34,679 nucleotides of DNA from Ignavibacteriales bacterium (GTDB lineage Bacteria > Bacteroidota > Ignavibacteria > UBA10030 > UBA8401): assembly GCA_016182545.1 (NCBI GenBank), contig JACPGG010000097.1:1-34679 (forward strand), written 5' to 3'. Shown here piece by piece: positions 22,539 to 31,800 of this stretch. Numbering within the stretch: the stretch's first letter is position 1; each line of letters opens with the position of its first letter. Both the position numbers and the translations under genes were made by a program. The notes under the pieces are model-generated. The model was not told where the DNA came from and ran no database searches. It was given only the letters and a program-made list of their open reading frames with translations.

Positions 22539-24578
22539 GTGAAGCGTTTCTCAATTCGAAATAGTATCGTCGTCTGCCTGCTCCCTTTGTCTCTTTGGGC
22601 TCAGGGGACGTACTATACAGGCATTGATACCGGTGCTTCAACGTTCATTACCGACCTGCACAACCTCATCTATCCACACACAAAAATCTCATACGATCAG
22701 TTCGATGAAACGAACATCGCAAACTTTGCATCGCGCGACACGACCGGCGGAAATAAAGTGGTTACATGCGTCTACAGTGGAGAGAATTATGTTTATTCGG
22801 GAACGTTTGCATGGGTAATATTCAGCCGTGAGCACACGTACTGTCACAGCTGGATGCCGACGTACAATTCGCAAAGCGGTCCGGAATATTCCGATCAGCA
22901 TCATCTCTTTCCGACGAATCAGAATAACGCGAACGGAAGACGCAGCAATCATCCGCTCGGAGAAGTAACAACCATATCGTACCAATACCTTGAAGGAAAA
23001 CTTGGGACAAACAGTTCCGGCGAGACCGTGTACGAACCGCGCGAGTCGCACAAAGGTGATGCCGCACGCGCACTGCTGTATATGGCGGTTTGTTACAACG
23101 GAGTGAACGGAAAAGACTGGACATTCAATTATCTGAACACCATCACACTTCCTGCATTGAGTGAAGCAGATCAGAACGTCGATCTCCTCATCGAGTGGCA
23201 TAATCAGGATCCGCCGGATCAATGGGAGAAAGACAGGAACGAATATATTTATTCAATCCAGGGGAATAGAAATCCGTTCGTCGATCATCCCGAATATGTG
23301 AATGTGATCGATTTCAATACGCTGACGAAGAAGGCGTCCGGTTCGTCGTCATCGTCGTCGGGAGGGATCAGCATCACGTCGATGACCTTCTCGTACACGG
23401 AAAATTTTAATACACTGCTGAACAGCGGAACCGGTATAACATGGACTGATACCGTAACGGTGAACGGTTGGTTTTCCAACAAGAATGTATATTCCACAGG
23501 GACGGGGAGTTCGAATTCAGGCGCGCTGTACAGTTTCGGCTCGACATCTGCAACGGACAGGTCGCTTGGTTCGGTGGCATCGGGATCGACATCAACGGTA
23601 TACTATGCGGTCAGGTTCGTCAATAATTCCGGTTCGACAATTACTTCAATCCCGATTCAGTACACCGGCAAACAATGGCGGAACGGCGGGAATACTGCGA
23701 TTCAATCATTATTGTTTGAATATAAAATAAACGCAGCATCGATCGCCGATGCCGGTTCATGGACAACTGTTTCCGCATTGGATTTTGCAAGCCCCGTTGC
23801 AACGGCAAGCGCTGCATCACTTGACGGGAACGCGACGGAAAATAAAACCACGCTCTCGGCCACAATATCCCTTTCACTGCAGAATGGTCAGGAGATCTGG
23901 TTCCGTTGGAGGGATGTTGATGATTCAGGATCCGATCACGGATTGTCGATCGATGAATTCTCTCTCAATCCGTCTGGATCTGCACTTCCGGTTGAACTGA
24001 CATCGTTCAATCTCATTCTCAAAAAGAACGGCGTTGAACTTGCCTGGACCACGGCAACGGAATTGAACAATTTTGGATTTGACGTCCAGAGGTCAACAGT
24101 TAGCGGTCATTCTGAGCGAAGCGAAGAATCCAGAGGGTGGACACGCGCGGGCTTTGTAGAAGGCAACGGAACATCCAACGCCCCGAAAGAATATTCATTT
24201 GTCGATAAAAATTTAAAAGCAGGAACATATTCTTACCGATTAAAGCAGATCGACCGCGACGGGAAATTCTCATACTCGCAGGAAGTTGAAGTGGAAGTCG
24301 GGATCGTTCCGGAAGTATTTATGCTCGAACAGAACTATCCGAATCCATTCAACCCCGCAACGACCATCGGTTTCACGCTTCAGGTTTCTGGAATGACGAC
24401 GCTGAAAATTTATGATGCGATCGGAAGAGAAGTTGCGACGCTCGTGAATGAGAACCTGGAAGCAGGGGTGTATCATCAAAAGACATTTGATACGTCGAAT
24501 CTTGCCAGTGGATTATACTTCGCGCGTCTTGCGTCGGATGACAAAATGCAGATGAAGAAACTGATCCTGCTAAAATAA
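22539..24578 (+). CDS. T9SS-exported endonuclease I-family nuclease
   Basis: A 679-residue secreted nuclease with a GTG start at 22539 and signal peptide (MKRFSIRNSIVVCLLPLSLWAQ). The endonuclease I domain (about residues 25-255) has the signature SREHTYCHSWMP (about 96-107). It also has SDQHHLFPTNQNNANGRRS (about 118-136), the His/Asn-rich metal-binding beta-beta-alpha centre of this family. A serine-rich linker (SGSSSSSSGG, about 267-276), a beta-sandwich domain (about 280-485), an FN3-like domain and the T9SS sorting domain (about 596-679; EQNYPNPFNPATTIGF, then SGLYFARL) follow. It probably degrades extracellular DNA or RNA for nutrition or biofilm turnover. It has its own terminator and stands alone. 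A repeat-derived insert (SGHSERSEES, about 522-531) lies in the FN3-like domain. Confidence 0.93.
   Translation: MKRFSIRNSIVVCLLPLSLWAQGTYYTGIDTGASTFITDLHNLIYPHTKISYDQFDETNIANFASRDTTGGNKVVTCVYSGENYVYSGTFAWVIFSREHTYCHSWMPTYNSQSGPEYSDQHHLFPTNQNNANGRRSNHPLGEVTTISYQYLEGKLGTNSSGETVYEPRESHKGDAARALLYMAVCYNGVNGKDWTFNYLNTITLPALSEADQNVDLLIEWHNQDPPDQWEKDRNEYIYSIQGNRNPFVDHPEYVNVIDFNTLTKKASGSSSSSSGGISITSMTFSYTENFNTLLNSGTGITWTDTVTVNGWFSNKNVYSTGTGSSNSGALYSFGSTSATDRSLGSVASGSTSTVYYAVRFVNNSGSTITSIPIQYTGKQWRNGGNTAIQSLLFEYKINAASIADAGSWTTVSALDFASPVATASAASLDGNATENKTTLSATISLSLQNGQEIWFRWRDVDDSGSDHGLSIDEFSLNPSGSALPVELTSFNLILKKNGVELAWTTATELNNFGFDVQRSTVSGHSERSEESRGWTRAGFVEGNGTSNAPKEYSFVDKNLKAGTYSYRLKQIDRDGKFSYSQEVEVEVGIVPEVFMLEQNYPNPFNPATTIGFTLQVSGMTTLKIYDAIGREVATLVNENLEAGVYHQKTFDTSNLASGLYFARLASDDKMQMKKLILLK
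24106..24130. repeat. 'GTCATTCTGAGCGAAGCGAA' repeat translated inside the nuclease gene
   Basis: A copy of the widespread GTCATTCTGAGCGAAG...AAGAATC palindromic element, normally intergenic. It is read in frame as GHSERSEES. It lies at the same protein position as the unrelated C/G-run repeat in the LamG/T9SS protein. Confidence 0.8.
24249..24383 (+). repeat. 135-bp near-identical segment, copy 2 (T9SS sorting-domain region)
   Basis: Partner of 21737-21871; 133 of 135 bases agree by eye. Confidence 0.9.
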
Positions 24579-24623
24579 GGATGCTCATGATATCTTGAGT
24601 TGAAGTCTCAGCATGCATTGTTG

Positions 24624-24663
24624 AAAAGGCGTTTCAGCAGCACGGGACGCCTTTTCTTTTTTC
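24624..24663 (+). terminator. Rho-independent terminator after the nuclease gene
   Basis: Stem AAAAGGCGT / ACGCCTTTT with a 14-base loop and T-rich tail (CTTTTTTC). It ends 28 bases before the start of the sensor kinase. Confidence 0.8.
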
Positions 24664-24691
24664 TTTCTCCGGAATTCTGTATCATCTTCTT

Positions 24692-27600
24692 ATGATTCGC
24701 GTTCTTTCCATGTGTCTCATTTGCGTTACATTTCTCTTTGCTCAACACTCCCAAAGAAATCAGCAAGACTATTCATTGATTTTCGACGGCAAAAGCAGTT
24801 ACGCCGAAGTGCCGTTTTCAGCGGCATTGAACCCCGAAGATAATTTCACCGTCGAGATGTGGGTGAACCTGAATGCCTGGACGAAAGATTTTCAATCCCC
24901 CCTCAGTTCACGCGATTACCTGCTCGGCTATAATTTTTACGCAACGCGATATGTTAAACGCTGGACCGTAATTATGGGAAGCGGGGTCGATTGGAGTGCC
25001 GCCACAGGTCCGGAAGTTGTGCTGAACGAGTGGACACATCTTGCAATGACGTACGGAGACCGAATGATGTCTTTTTACGTGAACGGCATTCTTGTCGGTA
25101 TAGTGAACACTCAATTGAAACAGAATACGCGCGCTCCGCTCCGATTTGGAATGAGCAGTGTCGATGCCGCCTACCATTTCAACGGTGCTATCGACGAGGT
25201 GCGTATATGGAACACGGTGAGAACATCGGGTGAACTTCTCCGTTCGATGATGACGGAGATCGATCCCTCCGATACTCTCCTCATCGGATATTGGAAGTTC
25301 GATGAAGGGAGCGGAACGATCATCCGCGACGTCACGGGGAACGGGCACGATGCAAAGATAGTTGCCAATGCACAGTGGAAACTGCCCACACGCAGCACGG
25401 AACAGGGGATTCTCTCCATTGCCGCATCAACGATCACGTTTCCGAATATTGCGGTTGGAGATTATGCCCTACGGTCATTCACGGTTTCCAATAACGGAAG
25501 ATCCCCCGTTCATATCCTCTCCGCCGGCATCGACAATGAGAATTTTTCTGCCGAACTTCCGCGAACAGAATTGATGCCGGGTCACACCAAACAAATTGAT
25601 ATTGTTTTTCGTCCGACGTCGTCGGGGAAAAAGAACGCTCAATTGACACTGAAACATTCGGGATTGGGAGGATCGATACCGCTCTATCTTTCCGGGACAT
25701 CGGAACTTCCGTCAATAGTTTCCATTATGCCTGATAGCGGTGCTTCGGGTGAAACAATTACGATTAACGGAACGTTCTTTGGATTCTCCAAAGAAAACGC
25801 AGATGTTTTTATCGGAAACAGCAAAGCAACGATAGTCTCCATCTCCCCGCACACTATTGAAGCGGAAATCCCGTACGGAATTATAACATCTAAGATCACT
25901 CCGTTGAGTCTCCGCATCGGCGCACAATGGACAGCGGCAAGAAAACCGTTCAGGGTCATTTCTTCCGAAGAGGGAATGATCAATGAACGATCGTTCGAAC
26001 CGGCGGCGACACTTCGCACGGATGAAAAGCCGTCGGCGGTCGTCTCTGCAGATTTCAACAACGACGGAAAACCGGATATTGCGGTGTTACATCCCTCGTC
26101 AATTTCTATTTGGAAAAGTGTCTATTCCGTCGGGACGTTCGATTCGTCATCGATGGTGCGCGGGCGGAGTCTTTCCACAGGGAGGAATCCCGGGGACATG
26201 ATCACTGCTGATTTTGATAACGACGGATTGTTCGATCTTGCAGTGACAAACCCGGATACAGGAACGGTCTCAATCTTCCGCAACATCAGTACGGGAAAAG
26301 AGATCATCTTTGAACCGTCGAAAATATTTCCGGCATGGAAAGGTGTGCGCGAAATGTCCGTTGCAGATTTCGACGGCAACGGATTGATCGATCTGATCGT
26401 CACGACATTCAACACATCGTGGATCATCGTCCTTCAGAATCTGAGCACAAATGGAGGATTGAAATTCGAATCGCATGTGAACGGCTTTTGGAACCTTCCG
26501 CTCTATCTGACGACCGGATACCTCAACGACGACGCTCTACCCGATATTGCGGTGACCAATAACCTCGATCACAATGTCTATCTGATGAAAGGGATCGAGG
26601 AGTTCAACAAGCCGCTGTTCCTCGGACAGGATAGTTACGCGGCGGCGCGGATGACCGGACGGATCGGGCTTACGGATGTGGACGGCGATGCAAAGCCGGA
26701 TCTGCTCTCGCTTGATGTTGCGAATATGATGTATGTCTACAGGAATATGAGCGATTCCGCCGCCATCCGTTTTACGGACAAAGTGACCTTCACTACGGAA
26801 GAAGAACCGTCCGACATAGCATATACCGATCTTAACGGCGACGGAAAACCCGAGATCGTGGTTTCGAACAGAAGAAAAAATTCCGTCTCCGTCTTTCAGA
26901 ACAGATCGGAACAAGGTGTTTTTTCCCCTGCGATGTTGTCACAGAATTTCGATTTTACCGTCGGGGCAGGACCGGGATCCGTCGTTCTTGCGGATGTGGA
27001 TCTCGACGGAAAGCCGGACATCATCACTGCGAATGGGAGCGACAATACGATCTCGATCCTGCGTAACAACGTCAACACTTCCCGAGACTGGTTTTTGATC
27101 TCGTACATCACGTTGGCGGGTATCGTCATCGTGGGGGGATCGGGATGGTTCATCACCAACAGGCGATTGAAACGGAAAGTGCAGAAACTTGAGCAGGAAA
27201 AAATGATCGAGCGGGAACGGACACGCATTGCGCGAGACATGCACGACGATCTGGGCGCGCGGCTGACAAAAATTTCCATTCTCCTCGGTATGGCAGACCG
27301 CGATGTCAACGATGCTTCGGCGATGGGAAAACATATCGGTACGTTAAGTTCCGCAACGCGCGACGTAGAACAGGCGATGGATGAGGTCATCTGGTCGGTC
27401 GATCCAAAATATGATACGCTTGCAAGTCTGTTCAATTATATCGTGCAGTACACACAGGAATATCTTGAGCCGACAGAAATACGACTTCGATTCGATATTC
27501 CGACCAATATTCCACATCGAGCCATCAATGCGGACGAACGACACACGATCTTTTCTATTGTGAAAGAATCTCTCAACAATACGGCGAAATATGCCGATGC

Positions 27601-27811
27601 GACTGAAGTTCGCATCACCGTTTCATTTTCTGACGAGCATGTGCATATCAGCATCACTGATAACGGAAAAGGATTCGATGTGGAAACAATTCCCGATTTT
27701 CATCACGGCGTAAAGAACATGAAAGAACGTATGACCGCGATGAACGGGATCTGTACCATTGAAAGCGAAACGGGAAAAGGGACGACAGTGAAGATCGAGT
27801 TTAAAAAATAG
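24692..27811 (+). CDS. Sensor histidine kinase with LamG, Ig-like, TIG and seven FG-GAP repeats outside the membrane
   Basis: A 1039-residue kinase. Signal peptide MIRVLSMCLICVTFLFA; LamG domain at about residues 28-225 (FDGKSSYAEVP, then NEWTHLAMTYGDR, then DEVRIWN). An SPD-2/choice-of-anchor-like Ig domain at about 238-338 follows, then an IPT/TIG domain at about 340-425 (PDSGASGETITINGTFFG). Seven FG-GAP/VCBS repeats at about 448-798 have calcium-loop-like cores (ADFNNDGKPDIAV, ADFDNDGLFDLAV, TDVDGDAKPDLLS, ADVDLDGKPDIIT). They should close as a seven-bladed propeller like that of integrin alpha. A membrane helix is at about 803-825, then a short coiled coil. HisKA_3 has His851 (RIARDMHDDLGARL), and the HATPase has VKESLNNTAKYA and DNGKGFDV. 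The NarL-type regulator follows after 129 bases. This extracellular layout is unusual for a kinase. Confidence 0.93.
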   Translation: MIRVLSMCLICVTFLFAQHSQRNQQDYSLIFDGKSSYAEVPFSAALNPEDNFTVEMWVNLNAWTKDFQSPLSSRDYLLGYNFYATRYVKRWTVIMGSGVDWSAATGPEVVLNEWTHLAMTYGDRMMSFYVNGILVGIVNTQLKQNTRAPLRFGMSSVDAAYHFNGAIDEVRIWNTVRTSGELLRSMMTEIDPSDTLLIGYWKFDEGSGTIIRDVTGNGHDAKIVANAQWKLPTRSTEQGILSIAASTITFPNIAVGDYALRSFTVSNNGRSPVHILSAGIDNENFSAELPRTELMPGHTKQIDIVFRPTSSGKKNAQLTLKHSGLGGSIPLYLSGTSELPSIVSIMPDSGASGETITINGTFFGFSKENADVFIGNSKATIVSISPHTIEAEIPYGIITSKITPLSLRIGAQWTAARKPFRVISSEEGMINERSFEPAATLRTDEKPSAVVSADFNNDGKPDIAVLHPSSISIWKSVYSVGTFDSSSMVRGRSLSTGRNPGDMITADFDNDGLFDLAVTNPDTGTVSIFRNISTGKEIIFEPSKIFPAWKGVREMSVADFDGNGLIDLIVTTFNTSWIIVLQNLSTNGGLKFESHVNGFWNLPLYLTTGYLNDDALPDIAVTNNLDHNVYLMKGIEEFNKPLFLGQDSYAAARMTGRIGLTDVDGDAKPDLLSLDVANMMYVYRNMSDSAAIRFTDKVTFTTEEEPSDIAYTDLNGDGKPEIVVSNRRKNSVSVFQNRSEQGVFSPAMLSQNFDFTVGAGPGSVVLADVDLDGKPDIITANGSDNTISILRNNVNTSRDWFLISYITLAGIVIVGGSGWFITNRRLKRKVQKLEQEKMIERERTRIARDMHDDLGARLTKISILLGMADRDVNDASAMGKHIGTLSSATRDVEQAMDEVIWSVDPKYDTLASLFNYIVQYTQEYLEPTEIRLRFDIPTNIPHRAINADERHTIFSIVKESLNNTAKYADATEVRITVSFSDEHVHISITDNGKGFDVETIPDFHHGVKNMKERMTAMNGICTIESETGKGTTVKIEFKK

Positions 27812-27828
27812 GTGCTCGTCATACAAAA

Positions 27829-27870
27829 CCACACAGAAAACATTTATTATCCTTCGTGTCTTTGTGTGAG
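27829..27870. repeat. Imperfect palindrome of the CACACAAAGACACGAAGG family
   Basis: CACACAGAAAA at 27829 is nearly complementary to TCTTTGTGTG at 27859-27868, with CCTTCGTG in between. It resembles the repeat in the spacer at 786-813. Confidence 0.35.
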
Positions 27871-27940
27871 ATTATGATCGAAACATAAACAACACATTCG
27901 TGTTATAGCAATACCATCGTAAAGGATGTACTTTGAACTC

Positions 27941-28579
27941 ATGACTGAACAATCAACGATCACCGTCAGTGTTGTGGAAGATAACGACGCATTGCGCGAA
28001 GGATGGGGAGTCCTGCTCAAAGGTTCTCCCGGCTTTACCTGCATCGGTGCGTATTCCAGTGCCGAAGAGGCGTTGGAAAAGATCCCCTCAAACATTCCCG
28101 ACGTTATTTTAATGGACATCAATCTTCCCGGTATTTCAGGCGTTGATTGCGTCAAAAAATTGAAGAAGAACCTGCCGGCGATCTCTATTATTATGATCAC
28201 CGTTCATGAGGACAGCGAACAGGTGTTTGAAGCATTGAAAGCAGGAGCGAACGGCTACCTTGTCAAACGAACGCCTCCTGCAAAGATACTTGAAGCGATC
28301 GATGATGTGCTCAAAGGTGGATCGCCAATGTCGAGTCAGATTGCGCGGTTGGTTGTTCAATCATTTCAGAATCCGCCTGCAATAAACGATGAAACAGCAG
28401 CACTCACTACTCGCGAACAGGAAATCCTAGCCTTGCTTGCGAAAGGATTCCGTTACAAAGAGATCGGCGAATCGCTCTTTATCAGTACGGAAACCGTCCG
28501 CGGCCATCTCCGTCACATCTACGAAAAACTCTCCGTCCGTTCCCGCACCGAAGCGGTATTGAAATACCTCGGGAAATAA
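27941..28579 (+). CDS. NarL/LuxR-family response regulator
   Basis: A 212-residue regulator counted from ATG 27941; an in-frame ATG at 27926 would add five residues. ATG 27941 is preferred because AAAGGA (27920-27925) sits directly against the earlier ATG but about 15 bases before this one; neither spacing is ideal. The receiver (about residues 6-122) has E13-D14 (SVVEDND), phospho-acceptor Asp59 (VILMDINLPGISG), the ITVHE switch region and GYLVKRTPP. The LuxR HTH (about 148-208) has LTTREQEILALLAKGFRYKE and ISTETVRGHLRHIYEKL. It is the presumed partner of the FG-GAP kinase upstream. The giant secreted protein downstream is the nearest candidate target. Confidence 0.94.
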   Translation: MTEQSTITVSVVEDNDALREGWGVLLKGSPGFTCIGAYSSAEEALEKIPSNIPDVILMDINLPGISGVDCVKKLKKNLPAISIIMITVHEDSEQVFEALKAGANGYLVKRTPPAKILEAIDDVLKGGSPMSSQIARLVVQSFQNPPAINDETAALTTREQEILALLAKGFRYKEIGESLFISTETVRGHLRHIYEKLSVRSRTEAVLKYLGK

Positions 28580-28605
28580 TTCTTCTGGCTTGAACATTTA
28601 AAATA

Positions 28606-28680
28606 CGGTCACCCTGAGCAAGTGCCGCTTCCATAACATCCTTCGACGCACTGGTTTGCTAGGATGACCGAAGGCGGCAC
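28606..28680. repeat. Palindromic 'CGGTCACCCTGAG...AGGATGACCG' element with a second interleaved inverted repeat
   Basis: CGGTCACCCT (28606-28615) pairs with AGGATGACCG (28661-28670) with one mismatch. A second pair, GTGCCGCTT (28622-28630) with AAGGCGGCAC (28671-28680), interleaves with the first. The ends match the TCATCCTGAG family seen at 3276-3330. Confidence 0.65.
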
Positions 28681-28810
28681 GCGACGAAGGGCCTCCTTTA
28701 CTACTATAAGCACAAAAAGAAGAGAATGTTCCACGCACGTCAGAACTGTGCGGACTTCTCATGGAAGAAAACAGCACGTTCGTGTTATTGTATTCTTTGC
28801 CATAGACGGT

Positions 28811-28846
28811 ACATTGAAACAAGATAAAGTTCTCTTGTTTCAATGT
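28811..28846 (+). promoter_or_regulatory. Perfect 13-14 bp hairpin just upstream of the giant protein gene
   Basis: ACATTGAAACAAGA (28811-28824) and TCTTGTTTCAATGT (28833-28846) are fully complementary, loop of eight bases. It ends 20 bases before the ATG and about eight bases before AAAGGA (28855-28860). There is no T run after it, so it is not a standard terminator. A leader control element or operator is possible. Confidence 0.5.
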
Positions 28847-28866
28847 TCTCCCCAAAGGATACTTCC

Positions 28867-31800
28867 ATGAAACTCTTCAATACAATTTTTGCATTGCTTG
28901 TTGTTGCCCTGCACCTTGGGTTCGCACAATCGCTGACCCCCGACAAAACAGATTATCTTCCATTGGAGCCTATCACGATCACATTTGCCGGCGGTCCCGG
29001 AAACGCGTCGGATTGGATCGCCATCTACATTGTTGGCGATGCCACGCAGACGCTTCAGGCATGGTATTACGTTGGGGGAGCGCAGACACCCGGTGACGCA
29101 TTGCAGAATGGCAGCGTCACATTTCCCGATGGACGGGGGACGCCTAATGCGTACGAGGCTCGCTTCTTAGTGAACGGCGGATATACATCAATTGCGACGA
29201 CGACGTTTACAGTCTCCGGTCCGACGTCGGTAACGACAACCGCTGCGACAAGTGTCGGGGAAACAAATGCGATCATGAATGCATCGGTCTATACAAGTAA
29301 TCTCAGTTCGGTCGTTCGTTTTCTTCGGGGAACAACACCCGGAGTGTATACCGACAGTGTGCTTGCAGATCAAAGTCCGTTAACGAACAGTACGCCCTCT
29401 TCAGTAACCACGTCATTGACCGGTATACAGAGCAATACAAAATATTATTATACAGCATCCGCAACAAACTCCGCAGGATATGTAAGGGGAAGCGAATTGA
29501 ATTTTACGACGTTCCCACTGACGGCTGTCTCTTCCGTTTCTCCTGCAGCGAATGCGTTGAATGTTTCTGCATCGACGGCGATTCAAATAACATTCAACCA
29601 GGCGATGCAGCCCGGTTCGTTCAACGACTCAACTTCCTTTATTGTCTCAGGACAGACGAGCGGACACCATCACGGAACGATCGTTCTTTCGGGAGGCAAC
29701 ACCATCGCAACGTTCACACCGGCGATTCCGTTTTCCAAAGGAGAATTAGTTGTTGTTCAGGCAACCAGTCTATTGAAAACAGCGTCGGATATTTTCATCA
29801 GATCATATGTCTATACCTTTTCAGCCGGCGTGAACACCTCTCCGGGAATATTCGGAACAAACACAAATTATAGCACGGGGAGTTATCCCAGATCGGTATT
29901 TGTGTATGATGTGGATGGCGACGGCGACGGCGATCTTGCCGTTGCAAATTATTCTTCGGCTACTGTTTCCATACTGATGAATAACGGCGACGGGACATTC
30001 GCTGCAAAAGTTGATTATGGAACAGGAACAAATCCCTATTCCGTCAATGTGTATGATATTGATACCGACGGAGACGGCGATCTTGTTGTTGCAAATTCAG
30101 CCACAATTTCCGTATTGAAGAACGACGGGAACGGAACGTTTGCTGCAAAAGTCGATGTCGGAACGGGCGACTTGAGCTTCGGGAAATTGTTCGTTCATGA
30201 TATGGATGGAGACGGGGATGGAGATATTGTCGGGACGAACTATAGCTACGGCTGGTATTCAGTGCTCAGCAACAACGGCGACGGCACCTTTACCGCTGCA
30301 GGGGAATATCCTATTGGAACCGGTCCAACAGCGATTGCATTCGGCGATATCGATGGGGATGGAGATGCCGATCTAGTAACAGGGCACTACTATTTGAACA
30401 ATACTATTTCAGTGTCAAAAAATAACGGCAATGGAACATTCGCATCACCGGTGAATTATGTATCGGCATCCGAAATCACAAACATACAGATCCGGGATGT
30501 TGACGGCGATGGCGACGCGGATCTCATCACGTTTTTATCGAATGCGATTTCCATATTCAAGAACAACGGTAATGGGACATTCGCGGCAAAAACAGATTAT
30601 TTTTTTTCCTATAATAGTATGGGGCAAAAATTTGTAAGTGACGTGGATGGCGACGGCGATCTTGATTTCGCGAGTTCGGACTATTCTGAAGACAAAGTTT
30701 TGACCTCGAAGAATAATGGAGCCGGTGTATTTGCGGCACCTGTTGCATATTCGCTGTCGGTTGGCTCTTCGGAATCCATTTTCATCAGCGATCTGAACAA
30801 CGATGGATACGGCGACATTGTGTTGACAAACGGCGAAACCCATATCGTTTCGGTGTTGATGCAAACATTTTTGCCTCCGACTGTAACAACAAATATCGTG
30901 ACAAATGGATTCACCACTGCATCGATGAACGGAAGTGTTAATCCAAACAGTACCAGTACCGTAGTCCGTTTTCTCCGCGGAACATCTCCCGGCGTCTATT
31001 CTGACAGCGTTGTCGCGACGCAAAGTCCTGTTACGGGATCTTCTGCTGCGTCAGTATCTGCTTCATGGCTAGGTGTAGTAAACGGAACGACCTACTATTA
31101 TCGCGTTGCAGCACAAAATTCCGGTGGGTATGCGGTGGGAAGCGAAGTCAGTTTTACGGTAGTGTTGACTGATTCCATTTCAGGTTCCGCAATGCAGTTC
31201 GACGGAACGAACGATTACATCAGCACAGGCAAATCGTTATCGGATATTCTCGGTTCCGGTGCGGCAAGCACAAAATCAATTTCTGTGTGGATCAAACCGG
31301 AAGGAACGAGCCCTTCGGTCGCCAATCTGTATCAGGGAGAAGGAATCATTGCGGATGCAGGCGCGTATTGGGGAATCTATCGTTCCAACGTAAGCGGCAC
31401 CGACAGGATTTGGGTTTACAATTGGACCGGAGCCAGCAGTGCGATCGCAATACCCTTTACGATGAACGAGTGGATGCACATTGCAATGGTGCATAGCGGC
31501 GGTATACTGTATGCATACAAGAATGGAACGCTCATCGGCTCTATTGCATCGGGTGCAACAACAGTTATCAGTTCGTCCGCAATGATCGGAAAAGGGAATG
31601 GGATCACATTCCAGGGTGAAGTGGATGAACTTTCGATGTCGAATGTTGGGTTGACTGCCGATCAGATCCGGGAGCGGATGCATACGACATTGAACAGTCC
31701 GGTTTCCGGAATCCGTGCGTACTGGCAGTTCAACCAGGGAAGCGGATCGGTTGCGAACGATACCGTCGGGAAAAATAACGGAACGTTGACAAGTTTTAAT

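Noticed and set aside
29895-30870. The GGCGACGG-rich FG-GAP DNA as a CRISPR or tandem DNA repeat
   Set aside because: The periodicity follows the protein repeat (Asp/Gly codons) with variable spacing and no identical units.
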